The position numbers were made by a program, and so were the translations under genes. From NCBI GenBank assembly GCA_030522415.1, contig CM060107.1, positions 24,308,571 to 24,372,570 of the forward strand: a stretch of 64,000 bases of DNA. Direction: 5' to 3'. Positions 1-8,966 of the stretch are shown piece after piece; position 1 is the stretch's first letter; each line of letters starts with the position of its first letter. Origin of the DNA: Channallabes apus (lineage: Eukaryota > Chordata > Actinopteri > Siluriformes > Clariidae). The notes beneath the pieces were generated by a model. The model had not been told where the DNA came from. It worked only from the letters and a program-made list of their open reading frames with translations, and ran no database searches.

Positions 1-89
1 CCGCTGCGTGTATTCATTCACAGTCTCCAGAGCACGCACAGAGAAATAGGAGACTGTGGTTTAGGAGTGGATTGGAGAGAAGGGAGCTG

Positions 90-425
90 TTCAGTTACTA
101 TAAAAAAAAAATCTAAAAATATATATATAAAAACATAATATGATCTTTTTGAGTTATGAGGGTTTTTTTTATTATACATAAGACAACCTTTCAGTTTTGT
201 AAATATTCTAGTTATAGTGTGTTAAGTTTTTCTTTAGGTTAAACAGTTTTGAGAATTAGACCGTCCAGCTAAGATCAATATTATGTCGTTGATTGATAAA
301 ATCTGGATTAAGGATATTTTATTTTGTTTTATTTATTTAATTTGTATTTTTCATCTTCCCCCCTGAGGGATTGCCACCTTTTTGTGGTCAGGGGATTTGC
401 GTGCCTCAGTGCTTGGATGTTTACC
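90..425 (+). repeat. Dispersed repeat G, copy 1
   Basis: AT-rich sequence that recurs in reverse complement near 17085-17370 and 39225-39440. Shared landmarks are the block around ttcagttttgtaaatattct and, downstream, a GTGGTC..GGGG.TTTGCGTGCCTCA block. No ORF or terminal repeat is visible, so the family cannot be classified from sequence alone. Bases 1-89 hold nothing I recognise. Confidence 0.6.
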
Positions 426-426
426 G

Positions 427-585
427 AGGGCTCAAGGGAGGTGTGTCTGTGTGTGTGTGTGTGTCTGTGTGTGTGTGCGCGTGCGCTGTAGCCTGTCCTT
501 TTTTTCAGCGGATTTTTCCGCTACCGCAGATCAGTTTATCAACTTGTAATATATAAATTTTAGGAATATATTAACATGTGGAGAC
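427..585 (+). repeat. Direct repeat with (GT)n, first copy
   Basis: A GGCTCAAGGGAGGTGTGTCTG start, a GT-rich run at about 441-486, then CAGCGGATTTTTCCGCTACC and an AT-rich tail. The same series recurs at about 3148-3340 and in reverse complement at 21125-21300, so the flanking unit A contains a partial internal duplication. The short reading frame through the GT run is low complexity and is not taken as a gene. Confidence 0.65.
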
Positions 586-1054
586 ATCATTATATGTTGA
601 ATGGAACTTGTAAGCCTTTGAATGGTGTTAAAAATACTTGCAAAACAAGTATTGCAGCCATACATTGGAGGGAACTTCTGAGGTGGTCAGTGATTGATGG
701 CACGGTCGGTTGGAGGGGGTTGTGATCACACCTATATCTATATATACCTATATATATATATCTTTTGTTCTAGGCTATCGGTCAAATATCTCTCCACTTG
801 GAAGCAAAAACATGCAAGGGATTTCAGCATCTCGACGCACATACTAAGCTGTTTATAAAGTAGACACTGTTTGTTTTTTCATTTTGTAATCTTTCCCGTG
901 TTTACTGTGTACTGTACAATGTATATTCATTTTTTAATGAATTACTGTAAATACTACACATTCCGTTGATTTACCAGAAATGACTTTTCTGTTTTTTGTG
1001 TGTGCTAAACTAAACTTCAGGGTCAAAGTAATAGCGATTTTATTTGAAAAGTAT

Positions 1055-1301
1055 TGTAGCGTTTTTCAACACTAGCAGGGATCTTGGAGTACGAGTGAGC
1101 TTACTTGCTCCCCAATGCAAATGGCTGGGGAGTAGTTTATTACCACAGCACAAGCACATATACACAGGTCAAGCACACACACATAAACGCACCCAACTTG
1201 GCCGAAGCCACTAACCCAAACACCCTTCTCCCTCATGGTAGAGACAGAGAAAAACCCCGCAAAGCATGACGGTCTTCAGCCGCTGGCCCGCCCACGCCAC
1301 A
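1055..1301 (-). repeat. 3' LTR of the deleted gypsy-type element
   Basis: 247 bp, nearly identical to 2807-3053. It lies downstream of the ORF on the minus strand. The adjoining internal sequence on the minus strand reads GGGTGGGGGTAG, a polypurine tract-like run directly at the LTR edge. Confidence 0.9.
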
Positions 1302-2789
1302 CTACCCCCACCCGAGCTGTGACCGTCCCCGGTCACCATGACGCTCAGTCTTGGAGGCGTGAAGGCGATCAGCGCCGGGGTCCTTTTGTGGAGAAGCACA
1401 TTGTCCCGGAGGCGGTCCGGCCTCCGCAGAATTCGCTGTCTCACCGGCGTGCGGCTGGAAAGGCGCAAGACGGTCTCGGTGGAGCAACACTCGCGCCCGC
1501 CCCGCCAACCGCACCCGGTAGATGAACTCGGCGAGCTGAGCTAGTACGCTACAGGGGCCCACCCAGTGAGACGTGAGCTTGGGTGAACGCCCTCTCTTCC
1601 TTCCGGAACACACCCACACCTGCTCACCAGCAGCAAAGCCTCGCCCCTGGCTGTGAGTGTCCACGCCCACACGCTCCACAGGTGCCCCCACCCGAAAGTC
1701 CTGCAGCGGTGCCCGCGAGCGCTGGGTGGGGCCCTTCTTTGCCGTGTAGCGGACAAAACGTTCACTGACCAGCGGCGGCGCAGGTGAAACGACTGCGGGC
1801 GATGCTCTCGGCGAGGGAGTAACTCGGCACACGCGCTCTTTACCTCGCTCGCAGTACCGATGACGTACTTTGCTGCCCGGATGTTCACCTGGCGCTCGTC
1901 CGACGGCTGCTGGGGTACGCTGTCCCTCAAACCCAGGAACGTTGCATTGCCGCGAAACCCCAGAGACTATTCCGTTGGCTAGCCGTGACGGGTAGCCCTG
2001 TCCCCGGCTAGATTCACCTACCGAGTGCCCCCGAGCTGCGGGCGATCGCTCGGCTCTTTCGCCGTGATGCACCGCAGTTATGGGTTCAGCGCGCTGTGCT
2101 GCGCGTAGCGCCTCGGTGAGGGAAGCTGGTGCTGCTAACCTGATGTGCTCCCCGAGCGGCGGCGGTCGAAGCCCACGAAGAAAAGCGCGATACGCTAGCT
2201 CTTCCTGTTTAGCCGGCTCACACTCTGGATAGCCCCGGCGCACCAGGCCTCTTAAGTCCATGGCGAACGCACCCAGTGGCTCAGATGCGCGCCGCTCGCG
2301 GACCGCCAGCTCCTCGCACGCTGCTTCTTGACGGTCACCGGCGCCGAACCGGAGGTGAAGCGACTCGCGAAGCTTTGCCCAGTCCTTCCGATCATCGGCC
2401 CGGAGGTCTTCCAGTGCCCGGAGCGCGTCGCCCTTCAGCGAGAGTGCAACCCTTACGGCCGTTTCCGCCGGAGACCAGCATGCGAAGTCGGCGGCTAGCT
2501 CCACTTGGGCGAAGAACGCGTAGGGTTCGACGGCGCCGTTGTAGGAAGGAAGGCACAGCTGCAGCGCACATCGCCGGCACGGAGCTGTAGCTTGTTCAGC
2601 GTCAACGTTAGGCTCCGCTCCGAGATCCAGTGCCGGGATCCTCATCTCACCGCTCTGCTTTCGTCGTGCCGCTTTGCTGGCACTGGTTCCATCCGGGAGA
2701 TGCTTCTTCTGGAGTCGTGCTGCAACTCGGCGGCCCTCCTGAATCATTCGCAGGTCCTCCGCCGTTCGCTCAAACTCAAAAATCTCCAT
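1302..2789 (-). CDS. Gag-integrase C-terminus fusion ORF (495 aa)
   Basis: One open frame fills the whole internal region between the LTRs. Residues about 75-250 resemble a retrotransposon Gag (capsid-like region with ALSLKGDALRAL and AYRAFLRGLRPPPLGEHIRL). After a Pro/Gly-rich linker come pol pieces: TAKKGPTQRSRAPLQDFRVG and APVERVGVD, which look like the end of the integrase zinc region and the start of the catalytic core. The frame then jumps to an integrase C-terminal domain (EQVWVCSGRKRGRSPKL, SHWVGPCSVLAQL, LLHRDRLAPF). Protease, RT, RNase H and the integrase acidic residues are absent. The ATG overlaps the primer site. The frame ends with TAG at the LTR edge. Whether the fused protein is made is unknown; the uninterrupted frame across the deletion is notable. 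Family identification is by motif recognition. Confidence 0.75.
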   Translation of the reverse strand: MEIFEFERTAEDLRMIQEGRRVAARLQKKHLPDGTSASKAARRKQSGEMRIPALDLGAEPNVDAEQATAPCRRCALQLCLPSYNGAVEPYAFFAQVELAADFACWSPAETAVRVALSLKGDALRALEDLRADDRKDWAKLRESLHLRFGAGDRQEAACEELAVRERRASEPLGAFAMDLRGLVRRGYPECEPAKQEELAYRAFLRGLRPPPLGEHIRLAAPASLTEALRAAQRAEPITAVHHGERAERSPAARGHSVGESSRGQGYPSRLANGIVSGVSRQCNVPGFEGQRTPAAVGRAPGEHPGSKVRHRYCERGKERVCRVTPSPRASPAVVSPAPPLVSERFVRYTAKKGPTQRSRAPLQDFRVGAPVERVGVDTHSQGRGFAAGEQVWVCSGRKRGRSPKLTSHWVGPCSVLAQLAEFIYRVRLAGRARVLLHRDRLAPFQPHAGETANSAEAGPPPGQCASPQKDPGADRLHASKTERHGDRGRSQLGWG

Positions 2790-2805
2790 CCCACTTCTGA
2801 CACCA
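2788..2805 (-). promoter_or_regulatory. Primer-binding site matching tRNA-Leu 3' end
   Basis: Starting one base inside the 5' LTR (2807-3053), the minus strand reads TGGTGTCAGAAGTGGGAT. This is complementary to the 3' end of a vertebrate tRNA-Leu ending ATCCCACTTCTGACA plus CCA, recalled from memory. The gag ATG at 2789-2787 overlaps the last bases of the site. Confidence 0.75.
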
Positions 2806-2806
2806 A

Positions 2807-3053
2807 TGTAGCGTTTTTCAACACTAGCAGGGATCTTGGAGTACGAGTGAGCTTACTTGCTCCCCAATGCAAATGGCTGGGGAGTAGTTTATTACCACAG
2901 CACAAGCACATATACACAGGTCAAGCACACACACATAAACGCACCCAACTTGGCCGAAGCCACTAACCCAAACACCCTTCTCCCTCATGGTAGAGACAGA
3001 GAAAAACCCCGCAAAGCATGACGGTCGTCAGCCACTGGCCCGCCCACGCCACA
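2807..3053 (-). repeat. 5' LTR of the deleted gypsy-type element
   Basis: 247 bp copy of 1055-1301, upstream of the gag-integrase ORF on the minus strand. Followed by the second GTAT of the target-site duplication. Confidence 0.9.
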
Positions 3054-3168
3054 GTATTATATATTTACAATGCTGATAAGTTCAAGCTTAGATTCATATA
3101 TAAACTGCTTCAAAGTCTTTCCACCCCGTGACCGCTGAAATCCGACAGACGCAGGGCTCAAGGGAGGT

Positions 3169-3210
<42 letters not shown>

Positions 3211-3372
3211 ATGTGTTTGTGTGCGCGTGTGCTGCAGCCTGTCCTATTTTCAGCGGATTTTTCCGCTACCGCAGATCAGTTTATCAACTTGTAATATATA
3301 CATTTTAGGAATATATTAACATGTGCAGACATTTAAGGGTGCGCTGCCCTCTCTTGCCCGTGCGTAGAGCCT

Positions 3373-3396
3373 ACACACACACACACACACACACAC

Positions 3397-3437
<41 letters not shown>
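3373..3437 (+). repeat. (AC)n-(ATCT)n compound microsatellite
   Basis: About 12 AC units followed by about 10 ATCT units, inside unit A. The inverted copies carry the same junction at 15803-15889 (longest GATA tract) and 21046-21082 (only about 4 GATA units), so length differs strongly between copies. Confidence 0.9.
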
Positions 3438-3438
<1 letters not shown>

Positions 3439-4757
3439 TATATAAATACACATTTGGAATCTGCATCTACATTTTCTGTTACAAGTATAGAATTAGGTTC
3501 AGCTGAGACTCATGATCAATGGTGTTAGGGTACTTATGTGATTTCAGCCAGATCATTAAAACTAACAATGGACTGACACTCTTGAGAGGGGATATGAAGG
3601 TGTTATTCATTTATTTATTCTCTACAAGGGTGCGAACTACAATACAGACCAAACTATAACTCTCTCTTACTACTATAAAAATCCTAAATATAAACAAACA
3701 AAATACAGCTTTTTTTCCTCAGAGGTAAACGGAAAAGTGAAGTTGTTCAGCTGTTTACTGTCACTGCAGCTTCTTCAAAGTCTTCCCACTCCGTGACCAC
3801 TGAAATCCGACACGACACCACGTTAGGCTACGTCTTGACTCATTTGTATACCGACGGTGATTGGATGTTTCCCGAGGGCTCAGGGGAGTGTGTGTGTGTG
3901 TGTGTCTATGTGTGTGCGTGCGCGCGCGTACTTCTTCTACTGTTATAAAAACTCTAAATATAAACAAACTAAATACAGCTTTTTTTTCAGAGGTAAACGG
4001 AAAAGTGAAGATGTTCAGTGTCACTATGCAGATGTTACACTCAGTGGAGTTACCGAAATCATTGGTTTAGTCCTCATTGAGTTGCCACACATCATTTCCA
4101 CATTTCACTCACTTTTATTCCTCTTATGTGAGCATAAACAGTGAAACATTCCACAGGTTTATAATACACCGCGGCCAAGTGAACCACGTTCCTGTCAAAC
4201 GAAACGAGGTATAATCGTGGTGTTTGCTTCGGTTATGACACACCATAGTTTATTATCTGCTGTGGTAGATCTGAATATTTATTCAAACACAATAATAAAG
4301 CTTTATATCCTCAGGAGGGCTCAGTACATTGTTTTAGCGATAGTTTCACGGAAGCGAGTTCAGAACTAATCTAACCAAACCAAAAAAAAAAAAAACATCC
4401 GAAGCTTCAAATAGAATGAACGAACTAATGAAATTGATATATATGTAATTGATACACTGTATATACAGACGTGTGTGTGTCATTTTAATTCAAATGAACA
4501 TTTTAATGCTTTCTGATACACTTATCAACTTATCCACATACACTTATCAACACAAACTCTCCGTGCACGCACACACACAATCTCTAAAAAATTAATATTA
4601 ATAACATACATATACAAATAAACAAAAATATAAACGTCTATATTGAAGTTTACGGTGAACACAGAGTCGGCTAAGCACACGTGATGACGCGCGCGCCCTC
4701 ACCTCTGTTACGGCTGCCTACAGTATTTGGCCAAAAGAATTATAATAATTGAACGAT

Positions 4758-4862
4758 ATGCCTGGTCTTGGAAAGAGACATCAACAGTCCGGCGCTGAGA
4801 AACGAAAGAACCGAAAGAAAAAAAAGCCTAAGATGAAGCCCGTGCATCAATTCCAGAAATAA
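4758..4862 (+). CDS. Short basic ORF, hAT/ZMYM-type N-terminus-like (34 aa)
   Basis: ATG to TAA, 34 residues, containing KRHQQSGAEKRKNRKKKK. The SGAEKRK pattern followed by a basic run is common at the start of hAT-derived and zinc-finger MYM-type transposase proteins in fish; this is a motif-level resemblance only. There is no downstream transposase domain in frame. The other copy of this repeat (14.88-14.93 kb) has lost the sequence. Probably the relic of a first exon, or chance. Confidence 0.25.
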   Translation: MPGLGKRHQQSGAEKRKNRKKKKPKMKPVHQFQK

Positions 4863-5003
4863 AACTTTACTTTATTCTGTCGACGTTAATAATGTAATAA
4901 TGTAACATTAACGTAAAATAACGCAAATTTCATTTAACAGCAGGGGGGACAATAAATATATATTTTTATAAATTTATTGCATTGTTTATGTTGTTTACAG
5001 TCA

Positions 5004-5168
5004 AGCCATCAACATACAATAAAATGTAAACATGAGATCTAAACTAAAAACTGTGCTCCCTGTGCTGGTGCTGGCAATATCATCTCTTTGTTCTGCTGTC
5101 TCCGGCTCCCTCCCTGGTCCTGAATCTGCCCCTTCCTCTACTCTCACTGTCTCAGAACAGACTGACTC
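5004..5168 (-). pseudogene. Exon-like acidic fragment with splice acceptor
   Basis: On the minus strand a pyrimidine-rich tract ending CTGCTTCAG precedes an open stretch with VEEGADSGPGREPE and ASTSTGSTVFS. The acidic, Ser/Thr-rich, low-order sequence resembles the linker after the N-terminus of hAT-type transposases. The piece is repeated near 14690-14780. No donor site or continuing domain is clear. Function cannot be assigned. Confidence 0.25.
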
Positions 5169-5604
5169 CTGAAGCAGAAAAAAAATGCAGGAAATTATGT
5201 TTTCTAACATGCGTTAGATAGTTTTTTTTATCACTCTATACACAATACTTTGCTATTTTTATAGATGTTGAGCATCGTGAGCAAGCCCGAGATCATATTA
5301 ACGTTAATTATCACCAGCCGGCATGAATAGCACACGAGTAACGTGAGTTGGACGCACACCAATCGATTCGACTATGGTTAATCGCTCACTCCGTAGGCTC
5401 CCTGAATAGGCGGGAAAGGGATGGAACCGCGCATTCGTCCCGGCAGGAAAAAAAAAACTAAACAGATCTAACAGATGAGGACTCAGATTAATGTGCAAAA
5501 AATATATAATAAAACTATATAAGTCTACATAGCCTTTATAAGACTCTACCTTAAGCGCACTTAAAACATTTTATTTAGTTTTAAAATAAAACAATTTTAA
5601 AACA

Positions 5605-5675
5605 TCACTCGAGATTCGAACCGGCGATTTGTAGATCACTGGCCGAGTGTTCTAACCGCTACACCAAGCGGCCAC
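5605..5675 (-). pseudogene. tRNA-like relic with A and B boxes
   Basis: The minus strand contains an A-box-like TGGTGTAGCGGTTAGA and, about 30 bases on, a B-box-like GGTTCGAATCT. The T-stem and acceptor stem pair poorly (several mismatches on hand folding), so this is a tRNA pseudogene or the head of a tRNA-derived SINE rather than a working tRNA. No SINE tail is recognisable. Confidence 0.4.
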
Positions 5676-6127
5676 TTAGAGACAATGCACACCTGAGACG
5701 TTAATAAGCCACTCGACTTCTTTGAAAGCAAGTGTACGTCTTTGATAAGTGACGAAGTAAGCCTGTTATAATAATAACTTGGTGTTATTTGATCTTATTG
5801 GTTTAGAAATTTATATTTAAATAAAACCCTACACACTTCTTTTCTAATTACACGTGATAAAATCTAAAGGCTCACTGTGTTAATATTTATTGTGCTTAAA
5901 TTTGATCTTAATAAGATTTGATTTAATTTGAATTCTACATTTGTACTGTAATTATAGTACTGTGATTATGAATTCGGTCAACTACAGTGTTTCACTTGAT
6001 GTTATCGGCTATTACGTGTATTATTGAGGCAGAGAATGAACTAAGGCATGAGGCGTCAGTCTGTAGTTATATAGCGCCACTCAGTGGTAAAAGCCAGCAA
6101 ATGCACAGCAAATGCACATCCCGTAAT

Positions 6128-6438
6128 GCGGCCCGTAAAACTTACCTCGAACACGACAAACTCCAGCTCCAGCCGCGCCGTGTTGTAACCTCCGTGATGA
6201 TCCACAACCGACTGATACACAGCGCGGGCACAGCGTCTCCAAACACGCATGCGCAGTTTAATTTGCACACATTTTCGGCTTCAGTAGACACACAATACTT
6301 CAGACTGAAACACGACTGCCCCCTACAGGTAATGAAGGGCATGTTCACAGCTTCCCGCACGCAGCCGCGCAAAGCCGCGGCAAGTCACGGGATCCCTTTT
6401 CTCGAAACGCGCGTTTTTAATGGCGACATCTGTAGATG
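6128..6438 (-). repeat. Module E, copy 1: repeated promoter/first-exon-like block
   Basis: About 310 bp also present at 24974-25281 and 48270-48537. On the minus strand it reads as a CTCF-like core CCTGTAGGGGGCAG (6316-6329), then an NRF1-like TGCGCATGCGT (6245-6255), then an ATG at 6268 opening a frame (MQIKLRMRVWRRCARAVYQS onward) to a consensus donor GAG|GTAAGT at 6146/6145. This copy is cut on the right by a LINE fragment at about 6437. The stretch 5680-6127 holds nothing else I recognise. Confidence 0.6.
6146..6268 (-). pseudogene. First-exon-like ORF of module E (copy 1)
   Basis: 41 codons from ATG to a perfect donor site, with the end reading LELEFVVFE. The 24992-25114 copy keeps the same frame with a few substitutions; the 48.3 kb copy has lost the donor. 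I do not recognise the protein. Conservation of frame plus donor in two copies suggests descent from a real spliced gene. No downstream exon is visible here. Confidence 0.4.
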
Positions 6439-7120
6439 AGCTCAGTCCCAGGTGCTCCAGCTTGGTGGTGAGTGTGAAGGGAATTATGGTATTAAAAGCA
6501 GAGCTGTAGTCGATGAAGAGCATTTTAACATAATTCCCTTTCCTAGTGTCCAGGTGAGTGAGTGATGTGTGGAGGAGATGAGAGATTGCATCGTCTGTGG
6601 AGCGGTTCTGACGGTATGCAAACTGTAGTGGGTCCAGTGTGTCGGGTAGTGAAGAAATGATGAAGTCTCTGATAAGGCGTTCAAAGCACTTCATCACTAC
6701 TGAGGTGAGGGCTACAGGGCGATAGTCATTGAGAGAAGCAGGATGTGGTTTCTTTGGAACAGGAACAATGATGGACTCTTTGAAGCATGTGGGGATCACC
6801 GACTGAGATAAAGAGATGTTGAATATCTCAGTGAACACAGGTGCTAGCTGGTCTGCGCAGGCTCTGAGAATACGACCTGAGATGCCGTCTGGTCCTGCTG
6901 CTTTCCTGGTGTTCACTCTCTTGAAGGCTCTCCTCACGTCGTGCTCGGAGATGATGAGCGCGTTCCCGGTTCTGGCTGTGTCTTCCTGTCTGCAGCCGTT
7001 AGCGCCGCTAGCATTAGCGCCGTTAGCATTAGCGCCGTTAGCATTAGCGCCGTTTGCATTAGCGCCGTTAGCATTAGCATCGCTAGCATCTTTAGCTGCA
7101 GCCTCGAAGCGAGCATAGAA
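6437..7120 (-). pseudogene. LINE fragment (RT N-terminal half), CR1/L2/Rex1-type
   Basis: Reverse complement of about 10456-11113 in the longer LINE of this window, at very high identity. It covers the variable linker and the first RT blocks: [39 protein letters not shown], and [15 protein letters not shown]. The frame runs out at [12 protein letters not shown] where module E begins (about 6437), so 3' RT blocks and the tail are missing. Both ends are internal to the LINE, so this is a piece left by recombination or deletion, not a 5'-truncated insertion. It has two more copies of the 15 bp ANANG-coding repeat than the long LINE. Confidence 0.85.
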
Positions 7121-7939
7121 GGTAGAATAAATAAAATAACAGCAAATAAAATAAACACAACAACAAATTCATAACAAGTGCGATATGGCACTTACAGTTG
7201 GAAAAGAAAAACTTATATGTTGCATGTTGTGTACAGTACGTCTTTTGGATTGTTGGACCATAATATTCTCAATTTCTGTGCTGCATTTCAAACAATTGTT
7301 ATTATAATGCTTGTGACAGTAATGTTGTGAATAAAGGCCCTTACAAATGATAGTTGAGTTTACTAAAGTCATGTTTGTGGAACTTTTTGACAAGAAAAAG
7401 AAAATTAAACCCAACATTTTATTTATTTATTTATTTTGAGTGTGAGAATTAGATTGTTAGTGTTTTATGAAAATATGGCACCTGTTATAAGCTGTTCCCT
7501 AATAAAAAGCATGCACTACATATTTACTGCCTCTGGAGGGTCACTAAAGCATGGGAAAAGATGGCTGCTATTCATTATGGTATAACATCTAGTTGTAGTA
7601 ACATGACTAAATGGGATTCATTGAAATCGAGGTAAACATATAGGATTAACATCAAGGAATACATTTTGTATAGAATGGATAGTTGAAGTTCGACAAAAAA
7701 AATAAGTTAAATAGAAATATTTAAATAATGTTCAATCAAAGTTAGCTGTTAATATTTAATGTACACAAATTTTTTCAAGTTGGTTTAACATCATCCAATG
7801 TTGTTAAGATAATGTGCTGTAACCATGTGGAACCACTGTCCACTATTGAATCATGTTCAACCAAAGTGCTATTTTTTGGAGTGTAAGATTTTTGAAAAGA
7901 TAGCATAGCAGCCATGTTCATATCTACATAGAAATAGCA
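7121..7939. other. No recognised feature
   Basis: AT-rich sequence with short ORFs only. I see no element ends, RNA genes or exon-like signals. Confidence 0.5.
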
Positions 7940-7944
7940 TACAC

Positions 7945-8103
7945 ATGCTGTATCACCCAGGATTTAGGCCTCATGACAGCACAGAGACAGCACTTGTTAA
8001 AGTAAATTACCTCCTATTGGCCTCTGATCAGGGTTGCATCACTATGCTTCTGTTACTTGACCTCAGTGCAGCTTTTGACACAATTGATCATAGTATTTTA
8101 CTT
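7945..8103 (+). pseudogene. L2 LINE RT fragment
   Basis: About 53 codons matching the RT of the two L2 LINEs in this window: [34 protein letters not shown] and DTIDHSILL. The match corresponds to residues about 586-634 of the ORF2 at 57702-60674. It includes the RT catalytic block A ([11 protein letters not shown]). Flanks do not match the LINE, so only an internal scrap survives. Confidence 0.85.
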
Positions 8104-8349
8104 CTTTTTGTTAGCAAAATGGTTTCGGAAATATGAGAAACTGGTTTTAAACTTCCCACAGAAAAAATAAAGACTCTGTCCAATCATTTTTGGACAAAAC
8201 TTCACAGTTTTCATAGTCTACTTTCCTTTTATTTTTTAGTGTAAGCCATGCTTCACATGTTTCCTCCGAACCATGTGACGCCAGCCGACCACATCTTTTT
8301 CGAACAAGTACTGTATTTTTTTTTAAATACACTATTAAAATTCTCAGAA

Positions 8350-8862
8350 AAGTATGGAAGCAAATCAGCCTCATTAATAATTCACACAAAAGACACGATG
8401 CACACATGTGTATCCCAATTCACATGTGTGAAACCCAATTCACGTGCACGAAAAAAATATATATTCACAAAAAAAACTCATGTGGAGGGCTGTGATTGGT
8501 TAAATGGTGATGTCGCATCTGATTGACTAAAGAGTATAGGTCACCCACGTTGCTGCCAGCAAAGTCTCAAAAATACACACACATGCACAAAAATCCAGGG
8601 CGATTCACACAGAAAGAGTAATTTTCACATTCACAGTTCATGATACACTAGTGAATTATAAACATTCAAAACTTTTGTACACAGTTGTACATCTGTTAAT
8701 TGTTTTACATTTGTGAAACGTATATTATGTTTTTTTTTTTGTGAATTATTTATTTTTGTGCACGTGAATTGGGTTTCACACATGTGGTTTGGGAACTGCA
8801 TGTGTGCATCATGTATTTTGTGTGAATTACAGTGTTAATTAGAATATTTTTCTTCCATAAGA
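8350..8862. mobile_element. MITE-like element with about 90 bp imperfect inverted repeats
   Basis: Left arm (about 8370-8462) and right arm (about 8748-8840, reverse complement) share AATTCACACAAAA, GATGCACACATG and GTGTGAAACCCAATTCACGT. The similarity fades out to about 8350 and 8862. The core between them has no ORF. I could not fix a target-site duplication, so ends are approximate and the superfamily is unknown. Confidence 0.55.
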
Positions 8863-8904
8863 AAGTACTTTTTTTTTTTACTTTAAATCCAGCCACGTTT
8901 ACTT

Positions 8905-8966
8905 TTTTCAATTTCAAATTAAAATTTTATTTGTCACTTGCACAGTCATACACAGTATGATATGCA
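8905..8966 (-). repeat. Older LINE 3' tail, left part (interrupted)
   Basis: Reverse complement of the 3' end of a LINE related to the one that follows: TTTATTNGTCACNTNCACA and ATCATACACAGTAT. It continues at 12389-12480 after the younger LINE; the 8 bp GATATGCA at 8959-8966 is repeated at 12389-12396. Confidence 0.75.

Larger units (their letters stand above)
1055..3053 (-). mobile_element. Internally deleted Ty3/gypsy-type LTR retrotransposon
   Basis: Two 247 bp direct LTRs (1055-1301 and 2807-3053) start TGTAGCG and end GCCACA on the plus strand. By eye they differ at only two positions, so the insertion looks young. The 4 bp GTAT is duplicated at 1051-1054 and 3054-3057. The uninterrupted site is preserved at about 21385 in the inverted copy of unit A, which confirms both ends. 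Transcription direction is minus, shown by the primer site at 2788-2805 and the G-rich tract next to 1302. Only 1.5 kb of internal sequence remains, with protease, RT, RNase H and most of integrase missing. The element would need enzymes from a relative to move. Confidence 0.92.
590..4400 (+). repeat. Unit A, long dispersed inverted-repeat family (copy 1, interrupted)
   Basis: Apart from the LTR element at 1055-3053, this stretch is nearly colinear with the reverse complement of 20090-21830. Part of it (about 3250 onward, extending to about 5180) matches the reverse complement of 14690-15985. Shared landmarks include the (ATCT)n/(AC)n tract, the GCGGATTTTTCCGC block and the CTCGGGAAACATCCAATCACC block. 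No transposase or RT is encoded. Class unknown: segmental duplication or a non-autonomous element are both possible. Confidence 0.75.
4400..5180 (+). repeat. Unit A extension shared with 14690-15240
   Basis: Matches the reverse complement of 14690-15240, including the CATCAACATACAATAAAATG block and the segment around GTCGGCTAAGCACA. The 14.7-15.2 kb copy lacks part of 4760-4950. Two short coding-like pieces lie here and are listed separately. Confidence 0.65.

Noticed and set aside
371..556. Small ORF through the (GT)n tract, rich in Val and Cys
   Set aside because: Encoded by microsatellite repeats; no codon bias or homology expected. Similar frames at 3128-3319, 38892-39086 and 38966-39196 were dropped for the same reason.
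1541..1930. Minus-strand ORF of 129 codons inside the LTR element
   Set aside because: Runs in another frame over the integrase part of the main 495-codon ORF; that frame carries the recognisable motifs.
1302..2789. A domesticated gag-derived host gene
   Set aside because: Intact LTRs, a 4 bp target duplication and only about two LTR differences show a recent element insertion, not an old co-opted gene.
5605..5675. A functional tRNA gene
   Set aside because: A and B boxes are present, but acceptor and T stems do not pair, so it was kept only as a tRNA-like relic.
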